DNA of 64,000 nt from GCA-2687515 sp002687515 (GTDB lineage Bacteria; Pseudomonadota; Alphaproteobacteria; Rhodospirillales; UBA2165): contig JASLNU010000058.1 in assembly GCA_030745835.1 (NCBI GenBank), positions 14,642 through 78,641 on the forward strand. Reading direction: 5' to 3'. Shown here in pieces: positions 24,900-32,389 of this stretch (positions are counted from its first letter, which is position 1; each line of letters starts with the position of its first letter). Position numbers and translations under genes: made by a program. The notes below the pieces were generated by a model that saw only the letters and a program-made list of their open reading frames with translations, was not told the DNA's origin and made no database searches.

Positions 24900-25484
24900 A
24901 TGGATACGATACAACAACTTGAACAAGAACAGATCGCCAAGCTGACCGCCGATAAGGATATCCCGGCATTCACGGCTGGCGACACCATCCGCGTCAGCGT
25001 CAAGGTGGTCGAGGGATCGCGGGAAAGGGTGCAGGCGTTCGAGGGCGTCTGCATCGCGCGCAAGAACGACGGGCTCAATTCGGCGTTCACCGTGCGCAAG
25101 CTGTCCTACGGCGAGGGCGTCGAGCGGATTTTCCAGCTTTATTCGCCGAACGTTTCCAATATCGAGGTGATACGCCGGGGCGATGTGCGCCGTGCCAAGC
25201 TGTATTACCTGCGCGGCCTGCAGGGCAAGCGCGCCCGTATCGCCGAACGCACCGACGGTTTCGCCGCCAAGCTGTCGGCGGAGGAACGGGAATTGGCCGC
25301 CGAGGAAAAGGCGACCCAACTGACCGCCGCGCGGAGATCTAAGGACGAGCCCGCCGAGGACGAAGCCGCCGAGGCCGCCGTGCCGGAAGAAGAGGCCGCC
25401 GAAACGCCAATGGAAACGCCAACGGAAGCTCCGGCGGAAGACGATGCCCCGGCCGAGGATGACGGCGAAAAGAGCGAAAGCTGA
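24900..25484 (+). CDS. rplS: Ribosomal protein L19 with acidic C-terminal extension
   Basis: 194 residues; L19 usually has 115-130. The core ends near residue 120 (KLYYLRGLQGKRARI). It is followed by an acidic, Ala/Pro/Glu-rich tail of about 70 residues. L19 sits at the 30S-50S interface. The tail has the same flavour as the S16 extension two genes upstream, though without a strict nucleotide repeat. leuC follows after 36 bases with no visible terminator, so the ribosomal operon may run into leuCD. Confidence 0.94.
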   Translation: MDTIQQLEQEQIAKLTADKDIPAFTAGDTIRVSVKVVEGSRERVQAFEGVCIARKNDGLNSAFTVRKLSYGEGVERIFQLYSPNVSNIEVIRRGDVRRAKLYYLRGLQGKRARIAERTDGFAAKLSAEERELAAEEKATQLTAARRSKDEPAEDEAAEAAVPEEEAAETPMETPTEAPAEDDAPAEDDGEKSES

Positions 25485-25520
25485 TCGCACCAATAAATTG
25501 GCAGAAGCGGGGAACGTAGT

Positions 25521-26927
25521 ATGAGCGACGCCAAAACACTGTTCGATAAGATCTGGGACGCGCATGTGGTCGACGAACAGGATGACGGCACCTGCGTAAT
25601 CTATATCGACCGCCATCTGGTGCACGAGGTTACCAGCCCGCAAGCCTTCGAGGGATTGCGGGGTTCCGGGCGCGCCGTCCGCCGGCCCGACCTGACCCTG
25701 GCGGTCGCCGACCATAACGTGCCGACCACCGACCGCAGCCAGGGCATCGACGATGAGGAATCGCGCATCCAGGTCGAGGCGCTGGAGAAGAACTGCAAGG
25801 ACTTCGGCATCGAACTATACGGCATGGACGATATCCGCCAGGGCATCTGCCATGTGGTCGGCCCCGAGCAGGGCTTCACCGTGCCGGGAACGACGTTGGT
25901 TTGCGGCGATTCCCATACCGCCACCCATGGCGCCCTGGGCGCGCTGGCCTTCGGCATCGGCACCTCGGAGGTCGAGCATGTGCTGGCGACGCAAACCATG
26001 ATCCAGACCAAGGCCAAGAACATGCGGGTTTCGGTAGACGGCGAATTGCCCGCCGGCATCACCGCCAAGGACATGATCCTCGCCATTATCGGCAAGATCG
26101 GTACCGCCGGCGGCACCGGTTCGGCCATCGAGTTCGCCGGTGATGCGGTGCGCGCCCTATCGATGGAAGGGCGCATGACGGTCTGCAACATGACCATCGA
26201 GGCGGGCGCCCGCGCCGGCCTGGTGGCGCCCGACGATGTTACCTTCGAATATGTCATGGGCCGGCCGATGGCGCCCAAGGCGGGGGCGTTTGAAACGGCG
26301 GTCGAATATTGGAAAAGCCTGCACACCGACGATGGCGCCAAGTTCGACACCGAGGTGAGCCTCAAGGCCGCCGACATCCCGCCGATGGTCACCTGGGGCA
26401 CCAGCCCCGAGGATGTCGCCGCCATCACCGGTTCGGTTCCCAACCCCGAAAACGAAGCCGACGAAGGCCGCCGCAACAAAATGCGGCGCTCCTTGGAATA
26501 TATGGGCCTCGAGGCCGGCACGCCGATGAACGAGATCAGGATCGATACCATGTTCATCGGTTCCTGCACAAACAGCCGCATCGAAGACCTGCGCGCCGCC
26601 GCCGAAGTGGCCAGGGGACGGCGCGTCGCCGATCACGTGCAGGCGCTGGTGGTGCCGGGATCGGGCCTGATCAAGGAACTGGCGGAAGCGGAGGGCCTTG
26701 ATAAGATTTTCACCGAGGCCGGTTTCCAATGGCGCGAAGCGGGCTGCTCCATGTGCCTGGCGATGAACGCCGATAAATTAAAGCCGGGCGAGCGCTCGGC
26801 CTCGACCTCGAACCGCAATTTCGAAGGCCGCCAGGGACCCGGCGGGCGCACCCATCTGGTCAGCCCGGCGATGGCCGCCGCCGCCGCCATCGCCGGTCAT
26901 CTGGTGGATGTGCGCGACTTGGCCTAG
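25521..26927 (+). CDS. leuC: 3-isopropylmalate dehydratase large subunit
   Basis: 468 residues, standard for the bacterial large subunit. The [4Fe-4S] ligands are C349 (GSCTNSRIED), C409 and C412 (CSMCLAMN). With LeuD it isomerises 2-isopropylmalate to 3-isopropylmalate in leucine synthesis. GGDSHTATHGALGALAFGIG is a typical family block (seen here with one extra cysteine before GDSH). leuD follows after 27 bases. Confidence 0.97.
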   Translation: MSDAKTLFDKIWDAHVVDEQDDGTCVIYIDRHLVHEVTSPQAFEGLRGSGRAVRRPDLTLAVADHNVPTTDRSQGIDDEESRIQVEALEKNCKDFGIELYGMDDIRQGICHVVGPEQGFTVPGTTLVCGDSHTATHGALGALAFGIGTSEVEHVLATQTMIQTKAKNMRVSVDGELPAGITAKDMILAIIGKIGTAGGTGSAIEFAGDAVRALSMEGRMTVCNMTIEAGARAGLVAPDDVTFEYVMGRPMAPKAGAFETAVEYWKSLHTDDGAKFDTEVSLKAADIPPMVTWGTSPEDVAAITGSVPNPENEADEGRRNKMRRSLEYMGLEAGTPMNEIRIDTMFIGSCTNSRIEDLRAAAEVARGRRVADHVQALVVPGSGLIKELAEAEGLDKIFTEAGFQWREAGCSMCLAMNADKLKPGERSASTSNRNFEGRQGPGGRTHLVSPAMAAAAAIAGHLVDVRDLA

Positions 26928-26954
26928 TGGGATATAGATTACGGGAGACCGAAG

Positions 26955-27557
26955 ATGGATAAATTCACCACCCTCACCGGCGTCGCCGCGCCGCTGCCGC
27001 TGATCAATGTCGACACCGACATGATCATCCCGGCGCGCTTCTTGAAATCGATCAAGCGCACCGGTTTCGGCAAGGACCTGTTCTATACCCTGCGTTACGA
27101 CGAAAGCGGTAACGAGCGCGCCGATTTCGTCCTCAACAAGGCGGCCTACCGGGGTGCCGAGGTTCTCGTCGCCGGCAACAATTTCGGCTGCGGCTCGTCG
27201 CGCGAGCATGCCCCCTGGGCGCTGATGGATTTCGGCATCAAATGCGTCATCGCGCCCGATTTCGCCGACATCTTCTACAACAACTCCTTCAAAAACGGCA
27301 TGCTGCTGATCAAGCTGCCCCAGGCCGAGGTCGACCAGTTGATGGAGGACGCCGAAAACGGTGCCAATGCCACCGTGACGGTCGATCTGGAGGCCCAGGA
27401 AATCCGCCGCCCGGACGGCCAGATGATCAAATTCGACATCGATCCCTTCAAAAAACACTGCCTCTTGAACGGCCTCGACGATATCGGCCTGACCCTGAAA
27501 AAAGAAGACAAGCTTGCCGATTTCGAGGAAAAACGAAAAGCCCAGCCTTGGCTGTAG
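26955..27557 (+). CDS. leuD: 3-isopropylmalate dehydratase small subunit
   Basis: 200 residues, normal length. The swivel domain shows NVDTDMIIPARFLK near the N-terminus and GNNFGCGSSREHAPWAL, the substrate-binding loop. It forms the heterodimer with LeuC. GGGAGACC precedes the ATG. A short hairpin (GGGAT/ATCCC) after the stop lacks a T tract, so transcription may continue into leuB. Confidence 0.97.
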   Translation: MDKFTTLTGVAAPLPLINVDTDMIIPARFLKSIKRTGFGKDLFYTLRYDESGNERADFVLNKAAYRGAEVLVAGNNFGCGSSREHAPWALMDFGIKCVIAPDFADIFYNNSFKNGMLLIKLPQAEVDQLMEDAENGANATVTVDLEAQEIRRPDGQMIKFDIDPFKKHCLLNGLDDIGLTLKKEDKLADFEEKRKAQPWL

Positions 27558-27621
27558 GGATGCGATCCCGCCGCGGCTATCATTCGGTAATCTGATTTTA
27601 ATTTAAAGGTGAGGTATCGAC

Positions 27622-28731
27622 GTGCCTGCAAACAAAAAACTCCTATTCCTGCCCGGTGACGGCATTGGCCCCGAGGTGATGACCCAGGTGCGGCGGGTGA
27701 TCGACTGGATGGACGCCAAGCGCCAGGTCAGCTTCGACATTACCGAAGGCCTGATCGGCGGCGCCGCCATCGATGCCACCGGCGCCTCCCTGCCCGACGA
27801 AACCTTGGAGTACGCCAAAAGCGTGGATGCGGTCCTGATGGGCGCCGTCGGCGGGCCGAAATGGGAAAGCCTGCCGTTCGAGCAACAGCCCGAGCGCGGC
27901 CTCCTCGGCATCCGCAAGGAATTGGGCCTGTTCGCGAACCTGCGCCCGGCCATTGTCTTCGATGCCCTCGCCGACGCCTCCTCTTTGAAATTGGACCTGG
28001 TCAAGGGCCTCGATATCATGATCGTCCGCGAGCTGACCGGCGGCATCTATTTCGGCGAGCCGCGCGGCATCGAGGAATTGCCGGACGGCACGCGCCGTGG
28101 CGTCAACACCCTCACCTATACGTCCGGCGAGGTCGAGCGCATCGGCCGCGTCGCCTTCGATCTGGCGCAAAAACGGGGCGGCAAGGTCTGTTCCATCGAC
28201 AAGGCCAATGTTCTGGAAACCACCGTCATGTGGCGCGAAGTGATGGAAAGCATCAAGGGCGATTATCCGGATGTGGAACTGAGCCACATGTATGTGGACA
28301 ACGCCGCCATGCAGCTGGTGCGCAACCCGAAACAGTTCGACGTGGTGGTGACCACCAACATGTTCGGCGATATCCTGTCCGATTGCGCCGCCATGCTGAC
28401 CGGGTCGTTGGGGATGCTGCCCTCGGCGTCGCTCGGCGAAGCCGACGCATCAGGCCGCCGCGCGGCTTTATATGAGCCGGTGCACGGCTCGGCCCCCGAT
28501 ATCGCCGGCGAGGGCATCGCCAATCCGCTGGCGACGATCCTCTCGTTCTCCATGGCTCTCCGCTATTCCTTCGACATGGGCGACGACGCCGACATGATCG
28601 AGAAGGCGGCCGAGAACGTGCTCGCCGGGGGCCTCCGCACCGCCGACATCATGGAAGACGGCAAGGCCCGCGTTTCCACCGAAACCATGGGCGAAGCGAT
28701 CATCGCCGAATTGGATAAGCTGGCCGGGTAA
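27622..28731 (+). CDS. leuB: 3-isopropylmalate dehydrogenase
   Basis: 369 residues from a GTG start supported by AAAGGTGAGG upstream. It oxidatively decarboxylates 3-isopropylmalate with NAD. Visible motifs are PGDGIGPEV, the NLRPA block, DKANVLETT, and the C-terminal EPVHGSAPDIAG cofactor region. The gene completes a leuC-leuD-leuB set; leuA is not in the window. Confidence 0.97.
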   Translation: MPANKKLLFLPGDGIGPEVMTQVRRVIDWMDAKRQVSFDITEGLIGGAAIDATGASLPDETLEYAKSVDAVLMGAVGGPKWESLPFEQQPERGLLGIRKELGLFANLRPAIVFDALADASSLKLDLVKGLDIMIVRELTGGIYFGEPRGIEELPDGTRRGVNTLTYTSGEVERIGRVAFDLAQKRGGKVCSIDKANVLETTVMWREVMESIKGDYPDVELSHMYVDNAAMQLVRNPKQFDVVVTTNMFGDILSDCAAMLTGSLGMLPSASLGEADASGRRAALYEPVHGSAPDIAGEGIANPLATILSFSMALRYSFDMGDDADMIEKAAENVLAGGLRTADIMEDGKARVSTETMGEAIIAELDKLAG

Positions 28732-28821
28732 ACCCGGAACCGCACCCCGGGTCTTGCCTTAAATCCATATCGGGCGTAAACGAACGCCCGCCCTAGCAAA
28801 TGAGATAATTGGAGTTACCCG

Positions 28822-29850
28822 ATGGGCATTCGCTATGCCGTCGTCGGCGCCACCGGCAATGTGGGCCGCGAGATAATGCAGATTTTGGCCGAACGCGAAG
28901 TGCCGGCGTCCGACGTGACCGCCTTGGCGTCGGCGCGCTCGGTCGGCGCCCAGGTGTCTTACGGCGAGGACGATGTGCTCGAGGTTGCCGAACTGGCAAC
29001 CTTCGAATTCGAGGGCACCGATATCGTGCTCTCCAGCCCCGGATCGCAAGTCTCCGCCGAACACTCGCCGCGCGCCGCCGCCGGCGCCGTGGTCATCGAC
29101 AATACGTCGTGTTTCCGCATGGACCCGGACGTGCCCCTGGTGGTGCCCGAGGTCAACGCCGACGCCCTGGCCGATTGGCGCAACCGCAATATCATCGCCA
29201 ATCCCAACTGTTCCACCATCCAGATGGTGGTGGCCTTAAAACCGTTGCACGATCTGGCGACCATCAACCGGGTGGTGGTGGGCACTTATCAGTCGGTGTC
29301 GGGCGCCGGAAAATCGGCGATGGACGAATTGTTCAATCAGACCCGCGGCATCTACATGAACCAGCCGGAAGAGAAGTTCCGCGATAACTTCACCAAGCCC
29401 ATCGCCTTCAACGTGATTCCCCATATCGATGCGTTCATGGAGGACGGATCGACCAAGGAGGAATGGAAGATGGTGGTGGAGACCAAAAAAATCCTCGACC
29501 CGGCGATCCGGGTGACGGCGACCTGCGTGCGCGTGCCGGTCTTCATCGGCCATGCCGAGGCCATCAATCTCGAGTTCGAGCATCCGATCAGCGCCGATGA
29601 GGCACGCGCCGCCCTGCGCGAGGCGCCCGGCGTGGTCCTTCTCGACCATGCCGCCGATGAAGGCTACGTGACGCCCAGCGAATGCGCCGGCGAGGATCCG
29701 GTCTATGTCAGCCGCGTGCGCGAGGATCCGACCATCGAAAACGGCCTCAGCCTGTGGGTGGTGGCCGACAACCTGCGCAAGGGCGCCGCCTTGAATGCGG
29801 TGCAGATCGCCGAGGTGCTGTGCCGCGATTACATGGACCGCGCCGCTTAA
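28822..29850 (+). CDS. asd: Aspartate-semialdehyde dehydrogenase
   Basis: 342 residues. The NADP-binding VVGATGNVGREIMQIL is at the N-terminus and the catalytic cysteine is C130 in NPNCSTIQM. Asd reduces aspartyl phosphate to the semialdehyde, the branch point to lysine, diaminopimelate, threonine and methionine. It lies 90 bases after leuB, with two small inverted repeats between, and converges on the response regulator gene with 18 bases between the stops. Confidence 0.97.
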   Translation: MGIRYAVVGATGNVGREIMQILAEREVPASDVTALASARSVGAQVSYGEDDVLEVAELATFEFEGTDIVLSSPGSQVSAEHSPRAAAGAVVIDNTSCFRMDPDVPLVVPEVNADALADWRNRNIIANPNCSTIQMVVALKPLHDLATINRVVVGTYQSVSGAGKSAMDELFNQTRGIYMNQPEEKFRDNFTKPIAFNVIPHIDAFMEDGSTKEEWKMVVETKKILDPAIRVTATCVRVPVFIGHAEAINLEFEHPISADEARAALREAPGVVLLDHAADEGYVTPSECAGEDPVYVSRVREDPTIENGLSLWVVADNLRKGAALNAVQIAEVLCRDYMDRAA

Positions 29851-29868
29851 TTTATTGCTGAATTTGGA

Positions 29869-30399
29869 TCAGGCGTCTTCGGGGCCGTCGATATAGGCGA
29901 TTTCCTGTTCCGCGTCGGCGCGGCGCTCGGGCCCGGTGTATCTGGGATCATCCCGCCGCCGCCGGTCAGGCCCGAAATAATCCCGCGATTCGACATATTG
30001 CCGGGGCCGTTCGATAACCGATCGAATGCGTTGATATAGGCTGACCGCGGACACCGGTTTGATCAGTATTTCGTTGATTCCGGCATCGCGCGCTTCGGTC
30101 ACCCGTGCCTGCTCGGAATGGCCGGTCACCATGATCATCGGAATAAAGCGGTCGGGGCTGTCATCGGCGGTGCGCACCAATTTGACGAAATCGATGCCGC
30201 TCACCGGCGCCATTTCCCAATCCACCAGGATGATGTCCGGATGGAATGTGTGCAGGATGTTATAGGCTTGCGAGCCATCATTGGCCTCGCGTATGTTGCG
30301 GACGCCGAAGGCGCGCAGCAATTGTTTTAAAATTGCCTGCATGAATGGGTTGTCTTCAGCGATTAGGAAATTGACGTTGCTGATGTCCAGTTCGGCCAC
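29869..30399 (-). CDS. Stand-alone response regulator (receiver domain)
   Basis: 176 residues. A complete receiver domain fills residues 8-130: acidic pocket E15-D16, phosphoacceptor D60 (IILVDWEM), MVTGHS and the conserved lysine in LIKPVS. The tail is charged and contains the repeated DRRRRDDPRY and PERRAD, with no DNA-binding or enzyme domain. GTG start with GAGGAA upstream. CheY-like proteins of this design act by protein contact; the partner kinase is not in the window. Confidence 0.88.
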   Translation of the reverse strand: MAELDISNVNFLIAEDNPFMQAILKQLLRAFGVRNIREANDGSQAYNILHTFHPDIILVDWEMAPVSGIDFVKLVRTADDSPDRFIPMIMVTGHSEQARVTEARDAGINEILIKPVSAVSLYQRIRSVIERPRQYVESRDYFGPDRRRRDDPRYTGPERRADAEQEIAYIDGPEDA

Positions 30400-30614
30400 G
30401 GGAGTTCCTCAAGATAGTCCAATTTCGAATGACGCTTACCAGGCATCTTTTCCTATAGCCGGTCATTTTTTTCTATAATTTGCGTTCTCGGCGTGGATAA
30501 CAAGGTTAATCAAGGCGGGACCCATAATTTTTTACAATCGAAAGCGGAAAATACCCAGGCCGGAGCGGAACAGCTATCCCGAATCTCTAATTTTCATGCG
30601 TCAAAATTTGTTGC
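30400..30614. other. Intergenic region between the response regulator and the structured RNA
   Basis: AT-rich stretches around 30460-30545 should contain the promoter of the minus-strand response regulator. I saw no gene and no further structure here. Confidence 0.5.
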
Positions 30615-30693
30615 AAAAAAATAGGAGGCGTCAGGCATGCGGGACCTGGGACCCCCACACGACGCATCGCGGCGGCGATGCTCCTGACGCCTC
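30615..30693 (-). terminator. Terminator hairpin of the long minus-strand RNA
   Basis: A perfect 11-bp stem (30625-30635, GAGGCGTCAGG, with 30683-30693, CCTGACGCCTC) encloses a second hairpin (GCATCGC with GCGATGC, 30664-30681). On the minus strand it is followed by CTA and seven T (30621-30615). This is a factor-independent terminator with a branched stem. Confidence 0.7.
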
Positions 30694-31240
30694 TTAGAGC
30701 CGGCCAGGCTCTAAATACGCGAAAGCGGTTCCGCCCTGGCCGAGATTGCCGCGGGGCACCCCTGGGAAAGAGACCACCGTGGCATTCCGGCCTACGGAAC
30801 CCACCTCCGCTCGCCCGAAACCGGACGCGACGGAAGTTATCTCCGCAGAGGCGGCCCGGCCCTAGTTTTCGACGCCGGGGCGATCGGGGTCCCGAACCGG
30901 TAATTCCTTGGTCAGGCCACCAAAGTACGACCGGAACGCTCCGCCGTGATTTTCGCCTGCACGAAAACCACCTGCGGGCCGACCGCCCGCCACGCCAGGG
31001 AGACGAGACAGGCCACCAACAGCCACATTCACCGCCGGAATTCCGCAAACACCCATGAAAGGTGTCCTTGAAGCGAAGACCCCGAGGAGTCCTCTCCCGG
31101 CCAGCAACGCAACCGCCGCTCTGGACAATCCCGGAACCGGAGCCCCGCAACCGTCCTGAACCGCTTTTTCCTGTTGTCCCGACCGGCCCGGAAGGCCGAT
31201 CCCAACTAACAAGAATTCGCGGCGAGACGCTTTCGCGTAC
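30615..31240 (-). ncRNA. Candidate large structured non-coding RNA
   Basis: The predicted start from the promoter at 31275-31247 is about 31240. The 12 bases beginning at 31239 pair perfectly with 30727-30716, closing a 524-base domain. Inside are many local hairpins, among them 30946-30971 (10 bp), 30906-30925 (7 bp), 30785-30799 (5 bp), 30804-30836, 30974-30990 and 31182-31200. Five of the helices contain G-U pairs that would be A-C mismatches on the other strand, which supports minus-strand transcription. A further 8-bp hairpin (30694-30714) and the terminator follow. No frame has plausible protein composition. It matches neither RNase P RNA (no GAGGAAAGTCC) nor tmRNA (no tag sequence) that I could find. 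Confidence 0.6.
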
Positions 31241-31246
31241 CATAGT

Positions 31247-31275
31247 ATTGTGAAAAGCGCGCTATCGCCGATCAA
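31247..31275 (-). promoter_or_regulatory. Promoter of the long minus-strand RNA
   Basis: On the minus strand TTGATC (31275-31270), a 17-base spacer and CACAAT (31252-31247) form a plausible sigma-70 promoter. The start it predicts, about 31240, falls exactly at the first base of the RNA's closing helix. Confidence 0.55.
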
Positions 31276-31304
31276 TAAAAAAATAGTAAAAAAGCAAAGA
31301 ATTC

Positions 31305-31365
31305 TGTGCATAAATTATCTTTATTTACACAATTAGTTCACAAATTATCCACAATCCTATTCACA
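31305..31365. promoter_or_regulatory. Cluster of DnaA-box-like sequences in an AT-rich segment
   Basis: Two perfect TTATNCACA boxes are present: 31305-31313 (minus, TTATGCACA) and 31345-31353 (plus, TTATCCACA). TTATTTACA (31321-31329) and CTATTCACA (31357-31365) are one mismatch away. The 31255-31385 segment is markedly AT-rich in a GC-rich genome. It could be part of a replication origin or a DnaA-regulated sdh promoter. The remaining bases to sdhC (31366-31608) include TTGACT (31516-31521) with TAAACC 17 bases on, a weak promoter candidate. Confidence 0.5.
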
Positions 31366-31608
31366 TTAAAATTGAAGTCATTGATTTTGCTTGATTCTGC
31401 GATTCGCCACCCAATGTAAGGCCAAGGTGAGGATTGGCTGCCCATCTCGGCGGCAAACTCCGCCCCAATATTCGCCGGGTTTTCGACAGGCGGGCGCCGG
31501 GTTCCCTGGGCACGTTGACTTGGCTCTTTCGAAGGTCTAAACCGGATGCCGTTGCAAATCAGAATACGTTTTGGGGATTTCACCGAAATTCACAACGAGG
31601 CCTAGGCG

Positions 31609-31992
31609 ATGACAACGGGCAGCAGACCGCTTTCCCCCCATTTACAGGTGTATCGGCCGCAGATTACTTCGATACTTTCGGTTACCCACCGGGCCACCGG
31701 ATTGGGCCTTGCCGCCGCCGCGCTGGTGCTGACTTACTGGCTGAACGCGGCCGCCTACGGTGCCGATGCCTTTGCCCGCGCGCAGGCTTTATTGGGCTCG
31801 GTGATCGGCGTGATCCTGCTGATCGGATTTACATTCGCGCTGTTCTACCATTTGTGCAACGGCATCCGGCATCTGTTTTGGGACACCGGCCGCGGCTTCG
31901 AAATGTCGCAGCTGCGTGCGTCCGGCTGGGCGGTGGTTTTGGTTTCGGTGGCGTTGACCGCCGTCACCTGGATCGTCGTTCTCGGCGCTTGA
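31609..31992 (+). CDS. sdhC: Succinate dehydrogenase cytochrome b556 subunit
   Basis: 127 residues, three membrane helices. RPLSPHLQVYRPQITSILSV is the conserved N-terminal block; FYHLCNGIRHLFWD contains H81 and H88, of which one is the expected haem ligand. SdhC with SdhD anchors the complex and binds ubiquinone. First gene of sdhCDAB, ten bases before sdhD. Confidence 0.95.
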   Translation: MTTGSRPLSPHLQVYRPQITSILSVTHRATGLGLAAAALVLTYWLNAAAYGADAFARAQALLGSVIGVILLIGFTFALFYHLCNGIRHLFWDTGRGFEMSQLRASGWAVVLVSVALTAVTWIVVLGA

Positions 31993-32002
31993 GGGGGGCG
32001 AT

Positions 32003-32383
32003 ATGGATCTTCGCAGCGATCTCGCCCGCGCCCGCGGCCTTGGCTCCACCAAGGATGGAACCGGCCACTGGTGGGCGCAGCGCCTAACCGCGGTGGCGTT
32101 GGTGCCTCTTGGCCTCTGGTTCGTTTATGCCGCGGTTTCATTGGGCGGCGCCGATTTGGCCGGCTACAAGGCGTGGCTCAATGGGCCCGGAAATTTGCTC
32201 TTGATGGTGCTGTTCGTCGGCACCCTTTTCTACCACATGCAGCTCGGCATCCAGGTTGTGGTCGAGGATTATGTCCATGGCGAGGCGGCCAAGATCAGCT
32301 GTTTGATGATCAACAAATTGGCGTCGGTCTTTCTCGGCGTGTCCTCGATTATCGCGCTGTTCAGGGTCGCGTTCGGAGGCTGA
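32003..32383 (+). CDS. sdhD: Succinate dehydrogenase hydrophobic membrane anchor
   Basis: 126 residues, three membrane helices. GTGHWWAQRLTAVALVPLGL and FYHMQLGIQVVVEDYVHGE are recognisable SdhD segments, the latter with the haem-region histidine and the aspartate-tyrosine pair near the quinone site. sdhA starts six bases after the stop. Confidence 0.95.
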   Translation: MDLRSDLARARGLGSTKDGTGHWWAQRLTAVALVPLGLWFVYAAVSLGGADLAGYKAWLNGPGNLLLMVLFVGTLFYHMQLGIQVVVEDYVHGEAAKISCLMINKLASVFLGVSSIIALFRVAFGG

Positions 32384-32389
32384 TGCCCG

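Noticed and set aside
28732..28821. Small inverted repeats between leuB and asd as a terminator
   Set aside because: Short stems (5-6 bp) without T tracts; transcription may well continue into asd.
30615..31240. RNase P RNA or tmRNA as the identity of the long RNA
   Set aside because: The universal GAGGAAAGTCC segment of RNase P RNA and the tag-coding and TTCGA features of tmRNA were not found on either strand.
30862..31311. 149-codon minus-strand open frame overlapping the structured RNA
   Set aside because: It has a hydrophobic start but then glycine/arginine-rich, shifting composition with no recognisable domain, and it overlaps the perfectly paired closing helix; GC-rich DNA commonly leaves such frames open.
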